Shown here piece by piece: positions 17,859 to 26,701 of a DNA stretch of 39,504 nucleotides (positions are counted from its first letter, which is position 1; each line of letters begins with the position of its first letter). Position numbers and translations under genes: made by a program. Source of the stretch: Spinellus fusiger. Lineage: Eukaryota; Mucoromycota; Mucoromycetes; Mucorales; Phycomycetaceae. The notes under the pieces are model-generated. The model made no database searches. It was not told the DNA's origin and saw only the letters and a program-made list of their open reading frames with translations. Location of the stretch: contig JALLLS010000150.1 in NCBI GenBank assembly GCA_025094145.1, positions 1 through 39,504 on the forward strand, given 5' to 3'.

Positions 17859-20658
17859 ATGTCCATCAATTCTAACCCTGCCACCGACAAAGCCCTCTCC
17901 ACCACACCCGAGTGTCTTTGGGTGCCCAGCAATGTAGAAGATACTGAAATGGAGAAGTTTAAAAGACACGTCAACAGCACCTACAGCCTTCAGTTGAGTA
18001 AGTCTTATGGGTTCTTTATTATTGAATAACAGAAAAATAGCAAATTACCAGGAATTATGGAAATGGTCTGTCACAGATCCAAATACCTTTTGGTCTGCAG
18101 TATGGGATTACACCTCTGTTCTCTATTCGAAGCCAGCCAACCGACCAGGCATTGATCTTTCTGTGCGTATGGATGCCATTCCTGAATGGTTCCAGGGAGC
18201 TCGTTTGAACTATGCAGAGAACTTATTATGGCAAAAGGGCGACAGGACAGCTATTATTGCTACAGGTAGTATCCAATGGTATATTCACTTGAATTGTTTT
18301 ACTGATCCTGGTGGTATGTTCCTTATCATTGATACCAGGAGAAGGTCATGCTCCCCAGTTTATCTCTTATGATGCATTATACCAACAGGTGCTGAAGTGT
18401 GCCGAGGCAATGAAGAAGATGGGCATTAAAGTAGGAGACCGTGTGGCTGCTTATATTTCCAATTGCCCAGAAGCCATTGTAGCTATGCTTGCTGCCAACA
18501 GTTTAGGTGCTGTTTGGAGGTAACTATTGTGTGTGTGTGTGTGCAAGTGTAGACACGGTCACCCTAACCTACTTCTTGGTGAACATTGGACAATGCATCA
18601 TTGTACAGTTCTACCTCGCCTGATTTTGGGACGGCAGTAAGTTGGACTGTTTACAAGACAAGGCCATGTACTTAATCTTTTTTTTTTCCTTTTTTTTTCC
18701 ATGTAGGGTGTTCTTGATAGATTCTCCCAAATAGAACCAAGAATCCTGTTTTCTATTAATGCTGTCCACTACAATGGAAAACTACTCGATCACACTGTCA
18801 AGTTAAATACAATTGCTCAAGGTAATAGTAGACATCTACTCTCCTTAATATAACCAACACACAGCATGGGATGAGTGTAGGTCTGTCCTCGGTTGAAAAG
18901 GTCATTGTGATTCCATTTGTCAGGGACCACAAAGGACAGGCAGTCGACAAGAGGTAAGCACATCCTGTCTTGTATCTCGTATAGCACCTTTCTTACCTGT
19001 TCACTCTTATTTTAGCCAATCCTGGAACGACTTCCTTGCCTCTGTTCCCTCTCATGCATTGCCCAGCACCATCACTTTTGAGCAACTTCCTTTTAACCAT
19101 CCTGCCTTTATTCTCTTCAGTTCTGGTACAACAGGTCTTCCCAAGTGTATTGTGCATTCGAGTGGAGGTCTTTTGTTACAGTTGAAGAAAGAGCATATCC
19201 TGCATGGTGATATGAAGCCAGACGACGTTACGTTCTTCTACACAACAACAGGCTGGATGATGTGGAACTGGCTTTCTGCTGCATTGAGTGTTGGATGTAC
19301 TATTGTCCTGTGGGATGGCAGTCCATTTAGGCCTGCTCCTATTTCCCTTTGGAAATTAGTGGATGAGCTCCAGTAAGTAGTAGTGGATCGACAGTGGCTG
19401 CTACTGTTACCCAGTGTCTAATATATATATATATGTGTGTGTGTGTGTGATGGATTAGAATTACCCACTTTGGTGTATCTGCCAAATACATCCAGTCCCT
19501 ACAAGAAGCCAGCATTTCACCAAGTAAGATCCATCTCTTTAGCTTTAGACTCATCTAGCATAGAGTCCGAATGCAGTCTCAGCAGTCTCAAGGTCATCTA
19601 TTCCACTGGATCCCCTTTGAAACCAGAGAGCTTTGACTATGTCTATAGCCACGTCAAAAAGGATGTTTTATTAGGCAGTATTACAGGTGGAACAGACATC
19701 TGCTCCTTGTTTGCTGGCCACAATGCAGCTCTTCCTGTCTACCGCGGAGAAATCCAATGTATCTGTCTTGGCATGAAGATAGAGGCATGGACAGACACAA
19801 GTAAGCAACATGATGGTGATAGTGATAATGTACGATGGAGTGTTCCTTTTATTCATTCTTCTGGATGCATCTCTTTCTAGACACACCTGTCTATGCTGAG
19901 TCGGCCGATCTTGTCTGCACAGTTCCATTCCCCTGTATGCCTGTGTATATGTACGCAGACCCCGGCCATGCCAAATATAAAGCAGCCTACTTTGATCAAT
20001 ACGACAATATATGGTACCATGGTGACTTTGTATGGATCAACCCCAACACAGGAGGTGTTGTGATGTTGGGACGTTCTGATGGTACATTGAATCCCTCGGG
20101 TGTGCGGTTTGGCAGCGCAGAAATCTACAATGTGGTGGATGTGTTTGCCAAAGAGGGAGTGGAAGATTCCTTGTGTGTGGGTCAAAAGATAAAAGACCAG
20201 GATGATGAGCGTGTTGTGCTTTTCGTCAAGATGAAGTCAACTGTTGAACTGACAGGAGAACTTGTCAGGACCATCAAGACCAAGATCCGTTCAGAACTGA
20301 GTCCAAGACATGTTCCTGCTTTTATATTGGCTGTCCAAGACATTCCTGTAAGTAGATAAAAGGATTGAAAAGAGGTCTACAAAGCTATAGGACTCACCAT
20401 GAGGGGACATATTTTGTTTAGCACACGATCAATGGCAAAAAAGTGGAAGTTGCTGTCAAGGTAATTTGTTTGTAGTAGTAGTAGCAGCAGTAGCAGTAGC
20501 AGCATTCACTTGTGTTGATGAATGCGTATTAACCTTTTCTCTTTCTATATTAAAAACTATAGAGAATCATCTCAGGCCAGAAAGTAACGCCTACAGGAAC
20601 ACTTGTGAACCCAGAGAGTTTAAGTCTTTACTATGATATTCCTGAACTAAGACAATAA
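17859..20658 (+). CDS. Acetoacetyl-CoA synthetase (12 exons)
   Basis: Catalyses ATP + acetoacetate + CoA to acetoacetyl-CoA + AMP + PPi in the cytosol, feeding ketone-body/leucine carbon into sterol and lipid synthesis. Exons: 17859-17997, 18041-18265, 18339-18519, 18609-18636, 18707-18821, 18881-18953, 19016-19372, 19459-19523, 19564-19800, 19881-20347, 20422-20460, 20563-20658. This gives 673 codons, the usual family length (animal enzymes about 670). Visible signatures: NYQELWKWSV near the N terminus, the ANL nucleotide-binding loop FSSGTTGLPKCIVHSSGG near residue 288, GITGGTD-type segment SITGGTDICS, GRSDGTLNPSGVRFGS near 540, and the C-terminal catalytic-lysine motif INGKKVEVAVK near 635. 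All splice sites are GT-AG. Introns are 40-87 nt except 101-102 nt in a few. An IS630-like element lies 140 bp upstream. Converges on eS1. Confidence 0.93.
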
Positions 20659-20845
20659 AGAGGATAGCTCTCTATAGATAGTATCTTCAACACCCAATAC
20701 ATGAATGTATGTATGTATCAATATCGCTGTATCTTTGTCAGTAGATCTATCTCTTTCTCTCTCACTGTGTGTGTGTGTGTGTAGGATCTCTTTATGCACT
20801 TTTTTTTATAGAAAGACAGTCAAGTAAATAAAAGAAAGTCATATA

Positions 20846-21713
20846 TTATACGCTGGCAAGAATGGGGGGTTCGACGAACTCCTTGTTGATCTTGGCACCA
20901 ACATCAGCATCACCAGCAGAAGCACCACCGTGAAGAGCCAAAAGAGCAGACACATCGAACTTAGGTGCCTTGAGGATCTTGACCTTGCGGGTGTAGGTGT
21001 TCTGGAGAGGGTAGATACCGTGACAGGCCTTCTCAATACGAACAGCAATGCTGTCCTGGGCAGAGGCAGAAGCAGAGCTAGTGACCTTGGCCACCAACTC
21101 CTTCAAGTCACAGACAGCGGTCTCCTCGTTCAAGATCTCGAACATCTTCTTACGGATCTGACGGATCTGAGCAGCCTGAGCGTAGGTGGTCTTCTTGACT
21201 TGGTTGCGACGACGAGCAGTGAAGGCAACAACAAAGATACGCACAAGGTAACCATCGGTGGTCTTGACATCAACAAATGCCTCAATCAAAGACTGCCACT
21301 TCTTCACCATGGAACGGAGCTTGTCGGTGGTCATGTCCATACCGTAGAAGTTGGTCAAGCAGTTCTTACCCTGAATTTCATCCACCTTGAGCTGAATCTT
21401 GCGGAAAGAGCGAGACTCGTCTTTGGAGAGGTCACCAAGGGACAATTCAACAACACGACCGTCAAGAGAGTCGTTGGCGTTACGGAGACCCTGGGTACGG
21501 TTGACAAGGGTCTTACCGGCCTGGCGCACCTCGAACATGGAGGGAGCCTTGATATCGTACCAGTCTTTGCGGGTGAAAGGGTCAACGACCTTCTTCTTCA
21601 ATCCCTTCTTTCCTTTGCTGAGACGCTTGTTCTTGCCAACAGCTAAAGTGGAGTTGGTGAGGTGAGTGGATGCATAGATGGATGGATGGGTCTTGCTTTG
21701 ATAACTTACCCAT
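20846..21713 (-). CDS. 40S ribosomal protein eS1 (RPS1/S3A)
   Basis: Small-subunit ribosomal protein located near the mRNA exit, 266 residues. Exon 1 is only ATGG (21713-21710); a 67-nt intron follows, and exon 2 (21642-20846) holds the rest, starting [18 protein letters not shown]. The family motifs are clear: [45 protein letters not shown] and the C-terminal [15 protein letters not shown]. The splitting of the start codon region by an early intron is common in fungal ribosomal protein genes. Codon use is biased to preferred C-ending codons, as expected for a highly expressed gene, and this creates a long open antisense frame that is not a gene. The 3' end faces acetoacetyl-CoA synthetase with 187 bp between the stops. 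Confidence 0.97.
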
Positions 21714-22621
21714 AGTGCACGATGGATGATGTTAAAGGAGGATTCATCGATGGCTGAGAGTGAGATAGATTAAGATGAAGCGACTTATTCAATGTCCGAC
21801 TATGGTATGAAGGAAAAAAGTTCATTCTTGTGCATAGGGTGAACATATCACTAAGTAGATATCTATATTATTATGTATTACTTATTATATATTACTTATT
21901 ATATACTATGTGTCGGATAATCACCTTCCATAGATAGAGATATCCATCATCCCAGTCAATAGAAACACAGACCACCTGAAAGAGGACCACATGGAAGAAG
22001 AAGAGTTAGTAGCAAGGCGTATGTCTAAAAGATAATGCTTTAGCAAGAGGGGGCTTTTCATAGATTTTTATTAGTAGATATTAGTAATCAAAAAATTATA
22101 AAAGAAATAAATAGGATTTAATAAAGACCAGACTTTGTTTATTCTTTGAACTGTCCAGGATTTCCTTTAGTTAAACCCAGACGACATATGTATTATGTAT
22201 TATGTATTATGTATTATGTATTATTTACTACACACCAGGAGATTTTTCTGGCTTTTAAGCGGTGATATATCCTTCCTTTTACATCGAAAAAAAAACTCAT
22301 CTTTTATGGAACTGTGTTTAAAATCAAAGGTTTGCAAGTATCCAAATAATTGTTTCCTTTTATGGATACCTCAATGTCAAATTGTATTATTAGTAAAATA
22401 TATTGTTTATTATAATAATGTAGCTAATACTATATTATGACTATAGCTACTGCCCAAGTGCATTCCCTCATAGCAATAGAATCCACACCCTAAAAGCTTT
22501 GTGCTTTATCCTTGGGAGATAGATAACTATGCTCAGGAGTATACCCTAGACACCCTAGATAGTATAGAAGACCACCTAAACTACCTGAGAAGAGTCTTTA
22601 CTTACCTAATAACAATACAAT
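21714..22621. other. eS1 promoter region and AT-rich intergenic DNA
   Basis: It contains the upstream region of eS1 and a 7-bp tandem repeat; no gene is recognised. Confidence 0.5.
22187..22223 (+). repeat. Heptanucleotide tandem repeat (TATGTAT)5
   Basis: About five perfect copies of the 7-bp unit. Confidence 0.85.
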
Positions 22622-22950
22622 GAGCTCAAGCCCAGATGAAGACATTATTTACCTTTTTTTTTACTTCCAGAATAGTCTCTGGTGGTGTCTATCACTTCCT
22701 TCTATTATTTCTCTTTGTTAATAATAGTACATTACCTTGCTCAGTTATGCTCATCTTGATGAGCACTTATATGTTAAGTTGTATGTGCAGTATGAGAAAT
22801 AACAGAATAATAACAGACCAGAGAATAGAAAATATTTTCATTCTGGTGAGGTATCACTTTAGCCTTTACTTTCCTATAATTAAGTCAAAATTCATAAGTT
22901 AGATTTACAAGTCAAACAATCCACACTCTATTTACCTTGGATCTGAAAAA
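22622..22950 (+). mobile_element. Isolated Plavaka 5' leader fragment
   Basis: About 300 bp homologous to the leader of the Plavaka-like element at 8765-9078 (inverted relative to it), without terminal inverted repeat or transposase core. It starts with an ATG reading MSSSPDED and then shifts frame in a poly-T run relative to the other copy. It is probably the remains of a second, mostly deleted element. Confidence 0.7.
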
Positions 22951-24275
22951 TAGTATTAGAAACAATACCTTGTTGTCATTAAGTACTATTGTTAATACCA
23001 GCTACAATAAGATAATTGAGGTAATTATGAATATGGATTCAATAAATGAATATACTGTTTTAAATATAAGTAAGATTGGTTCTATTTTATGGACAATGAC
23101 CACCAGAGTTAATTGTGTGTGTGTTCTATAATAAATACATTTTAAACATTGCTATGCTGCAAACACTGTGAGTTTATGGATAGCACATGTTAAACAATAA
23201 ATACAGTGATTGAGTTGCAATGTCAGGTTTGCTTCTTCCTTTTATCCAACTTTATAGTGTTTAATTACACAGTCCATAGTCAATGCTAAGACAGACAGAC
23301 AGTGAGAAGGTTCTTTTCAAACATATTAGCCAACCAAAGAAATAATACAATCTCATTGTTCATTTATTTCCCTTTATATCCCAAAAATATTCTGTTGCTA
23401 TGAGACAAGAGACACACAGGACCTCTTAAGGCTGGTTACTCATACGGAGATTGATAGAAAAGAGAAGGATATGGGCTGACAGAAGGCAAACTGATAGTTG
23501 TAATAATAATGGCACCCTATGGGAATACAGAAAGAAAACAAGTCGAGAACAAGAAAAAGTCAGTTGCTCAAGTCCCTAAAGATTATCTTGTTTATACTCT
23601 AGGAAGCTGTTTGGATTAAAGTCTATTTTATTAAAGATGTAGACAACTACAATTTTATATTAGTTTGGGATTTCTTCTTTGGCTATGAATTTGATTATTT
23701 TGCCATTCTCAAGCAATAGATATGGTCTTCATAGAACATTCAGGCAGACTGGGAAGGGTAACTGTCCTATCCTATAGTGTGTATAATCTTGGTCCTGTAT
23801 TTCAAGGCCATAGAACTCCATAAAGTGATTTTATTGTAAATAAGGTCTCTCTCTTCCCTTGAAACATACATAGAACAAGAGGAGGAAATCCATCTCTGAA
23901 TTTACTGAGATGTTATTATCGTATAACTGTGATCCTTATAGCTTAAAGAGATATATATAAAAGCAGCCTCAAAATCCATACTATGCAACTTTGTAAAATA
24001 TATCTTTTATTCTGTAATAAAGGGCACTGTGGTTATCAACAGGACCCCTAGAGAGATAAATGTATAGATATTGGGTCTCTAGCAGGGACAAAGAAATAAA
24101 GGTTTGGATACAAAGGCTGGTCTAGGGAAATCAAAGAGGGTACATGAACAGGAACACAACACATGATTTGATCACAACGGGTAACTAGGCAACTGTTCTT
24201 TAAGCAATTCTTTTTCTTTCTAGAATGTTGTTGTAGTCTGCATTACCTTAGTAGTTCTGATTAAGCAAATGACTT
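22951..24275. other. AT-rich stretch with no recognised gene
   Basis: Only short frames broken by stops. It may hold decayed upstream parts of the TnpB-like relic that follows, but I could not align any conserved motif there. A 34-nt segment at about 23363 resembles 24665-24698 on the other side of the relic. Confidence 0.4.
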
Positions 24276-24479
24276 GTGAAATTTTGTCTTGTTCTCAAGA
24301 TCTGCCACACTTATAACACAAATATCCTCACCGAGGTATTAGTGAATTTCAACAATATCCACGCTTGCCAAGGTTGTGGAATTGTTTGGAACAAGGATGT
24401 GAATGCATCAAAGAATATCTATACAATTGCAGAAGAGTGTTTAAAGGGTCACCACTGACCAGCTCCATTCTGTCGATAA
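24276..24479 (+). pseudogene. Relic of a TnpB/Fanzor-like nuclease C terminus
   Basis: The translated fragment carries a zinc-ribbon half (ACQGCG), directly followed by WNKDVNASKNIYTIAEE. This matches the C-terminal zinc ribbon and last RuvC motif (C-x2-CG...W/NRDxNAAxN) of TnpB and its eukaryotic relatives, the Fanzor proteins. The first Cys pair is imperfect (FCLVLKIC, spacing 5 rather than 2). A TGA (24456-24458) interrupts the end, after which PAPFCR and a TAA follow, a plausible original C terminus. No N-terminal or first RuvC motifs are found upstream. Fanzors are RNA-guided DNA nucleases carried by mobile elements, and this copy is clearly dead. Confidence 0.6.
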
Positions 24480-24794
24480 TCATAGATATTCTTATTTGTA
24501 TTCATATTATATATCCCCACATCGAAAGTGGTTTCCTATGGGATTCAGATATTTACAGGTAAATCAACATAATAATCTTTATTTAAGAACTAACATGAAT
24601 ACATTTTAATTTATTTTTGCTCCTTTTCAAATCAATGTCATTTCTTAAACAATTATAGTTTGACTATTTCCTTTTATATCCTAAAGATATCCTGGTGTGT
24701 AGCATGAATCTGCGCTGCGGTGGGACTTTTTGCATTGAAACTTGTACTTCCGTCATGGGACTGCATTGTCTTTTTCTTCTTTCCTTTTTTCCAT

Positions 24795-24802
24795 TGACGT
24801 CA
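24795..24802. promoter_or_regulatory. Palindromic CRE (TGACGTCA) upstream of p23
   Basis: A full CRE/ATF consensus 91 bp before the p23 ATG. Such sites bind bZIP factors of the ATF/CREB type in fungi. Confidence 0.55.
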
Positions 24803-24808
24803 ACCTTA

Positions 24809-24816
24809 TTACGTCA
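24809..24816. promoter_or_regulatory. Second CRE-like site (TTACGTCA)
   Basis: It begins 6 bp after the first CRE ends. The close pairing suggests a bZIP-responsive promoter for the co-chaperone gene; this is an inference from motif alone. Confidence 0.45.
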
Positions 24817-24892
24817 TCGTCACTCCGTACGAAGGTAGATATTTTCTCTCGCTTTCCATTTCCTTCTTCTCCTTTTCTTGTCTTTACGCGTT

Positions 24893-25612
24893 ATGTCTCT
24901 TCATCCTACCATTCTCTGGGCCCAGTCCGACGAGGTTATCTTCCTGACCGTCGAGCTGTCTGACGTTAAGGTAAAGGAGTGTTACAGTGTGCCAAGAATA
25001 ACACGATAGAACAGTCACCCGTCATTGATATCCAACCTACCAAATTCTCCTTCAAAGGCAAGGGTGATAAGGAACAAAAGGAATATGAAGCTGAGATCGA
25101 GTTCTACAGCGAAGTAGAGACTACAGTAAGATTCAGCCTCATTCATAAAAACAGGATATTCAATAAGTATTGTATGTTAGACTGTCAAGCAGAGTTTAAC
25201 TGCACGCAATGTGTTTTTAATCATCCGCAAAAAGGGTGATGAGGGTATCTTCTGGCCCAAACTCCAAAAGGGAAACAAGCTCAACTTTGTCAAGGTTGAT
25301 TTTGCACGATGGAGAGACGAGGATGATGAAGTAGATGAGGCCATTGACAATGCTGCAATGAACAACATGAGTGATATGGGCGGCATGGGCGGTATGGAAG
25401 GTTTAGGTGGTATGGGTGGTATGGGCGGTATCGACTTTTCCAAGTTCATGCCCAGCAATACTTCAGAAACATTTGCAGATGGAGTAAGTGTAGTGTGTAG
25501 TGTGTAGTGTGTAGTGTGTACTACGTGCTTCCTTATTGACTTCTTTTTGCTTCTATAGTCTGATGATGAATCTAGTGATGAAGAAGGAAGAGCCGGAAAG
25601 TCCTCTGCTTAA
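24893..25612 (+). CDS. Hsp90 co-chaperone p23 / Sba1-like protein
   Basis: Binds the ATP-bound closed state of Hsp90, slows ATP hydrolysis and stabilises client complexes in cytosol and nucleus. Exons: 24893-24970, 25015-25125, 25181-25483, 25559-25612; 181 residues. The CS domain fills residues 1-110: MSLHPTILWAQSDEVIFLTV, DIQPTKFSFKG, YEAEIEFYSEVE, LTARNVFLIIRKK and WPKLQKGNKLNFVKVDFARW, which contains the conserved WPRL-like motif. The tail is acidic, then Gly/Met-rich (GGMGGMEGLGGMGGMGG) ending in DFSKFM and an acidic Ser/Glu C terminus, typical of fungal p23. The first intron (44 nt) was placed to keep both frame and the SPVIDIQPTK strand. Its promoter has two CRE-like sites. Convergent with the formyltransferase gene. 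Confidence 0.93.
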
Positions 25613-25847
25613 AAGTGTTACATTTACCTAATTCAAGCCTAACAAATAAAACAAAACAAAAAATACCTTTTGGAATGATCATCAGGGGCGAGAAGAGAAA
25701 AAGAAATATTCTACAAGTGAATAACAGTAGGATTCTTTCTCTTATTTTTATTATTGTTATTAGAGTAAGAAAAGAACCTATAAGGAAGAAGATACAGGAG
25801 ACAAAAACCAAAAAGACAAAAAAGACAAAAACCAAAAAGACTTGGGC

Positions 25848-26444
25848 TTACAGTGCATCTAAAAATGCTTGGGCTCCCTCCACAAGAAGACCGTGCTCAG
25901 TGGCATGGATACGTTCTTCAAGAGTGACAAGTTCATCCTCTGCATAAATAGGCACACTACGCTGCAGAATCACCTCCCCACGGTCAACATCAGCAATGAC
26001 CTTGTGAACCATAACACCTGTATGAGTAATTGTGCCTGCTTTGAATGCCTCGAATGCACGCTCAATAGCATGGGCACCATCAAATTGACCAGGAAGAGCA
26101 GGGTGCAGGTTAATGACATTGCCATTGAAATAGAACAGGAACTCGGGCGAGAGAATATGCATCCACCCTGCCAACACCACAAGATCAGGTTTGAGAGCCA
26201 GAACAGCCTCTGCTACGTGGATATCATAGTCAACGCGTGTTTTGTTTTCATCCTTGAACTTCTTGAGAGAATAGGTGTGGGTAGGAATACCCGCCTCAGC
26301 AGCACGCACAAGTCCATAAGCTGCCTTGCGGTTGGAGATGACATGAGTGATCTTTGCTCTGAGGGTTCCTTTGTGGGTGGCGTCTATGAGCGCCTGTAGG
26401 TTGGAGCCAGAGCCTGAAATAAGAACAACAATAGTAGGCAACAT
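25848..26444 (-). CDS. Phosphoribosylglycinamide formyltransferase (GART, Ade8-type)
   Basis: Third step of de novo purine synthesis: transfers the formyl group of 10-formyl-THF to GAR, in the cytosol. 198 residues, a stand-alone monofunctional enzyme as in yeasts (about 210). Visible motifs: the phosphate-binding loop SGSGSNLQAL at residues 9-18, VVLAGWMHILSPEF, the catalytic INLHPALPGQFDG with its Asn and His, and THTGVMVHKVIADVDRGEVI with the catalytic Asp. I start at the ATG giving MLPTIVVLISGSGSN, because the upstream in-frame extension to 26519 is a Lys/Glu-rich low-complexity stretch that looks like a purine-rich leader. No intron. The 3' end faces p23; it lies about 260 bp downstream of the RhoGEF stop on the same strand. 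Confidence 0.93.
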   Translation of the reverse strand: MLPTIVVLISGSGSNLQALIDATHKGTLRAKITHVISNRKAAYGLVRAAEAGIPTHTYSLKKFKDENKTRVDYDIHVAEAVLALKPDLVVLAGWMHILSPEFLFYFNGNVINLHPALPGQFDGAHAIERAFEAFKAGTITHTGVMVHKVIADVDRGEVILQRSVPIYAEDELVTLEERIHATEHGLLVEGAQAFLDAL

Positions 26445-26701
26445 TGAAGAACAAGCCAGTAAGTATCTGTAGGTCTTTTTTTTCTCTTTTTCTCTCTTTT
26501 TCTTTTGGGTGCAGTTCATGAGTCAGATCCATACGCCTCTTTCATAGGCTGTGGCTTATCTGTCCATCTCTTGGGACCTAAAATTTGTCATTGATCTAAA
26601 ATGTATGTATTTAGAGCCACAAAGTGATCAAGCCATAGGGCTGTAGAACAGTAAAACACAACAGTGTAATAATAAAACAATAAATAAACATGCAAAGGGA
26701 T

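Noticed and set aside
20930..21646. Open frame of about 238 codons antisense to eS1
   Set aside because: Shadow of a strongly codon-biased ribosomal gene; Val/Thr/Leu-rich translation without any motif.
26445..26519. N-terminal extension of the formyltransferase
   Set aside because: Lys/Glu-rich low-complexity translation of a purine tract; the catalytic fold begins at the ATG at 26444.
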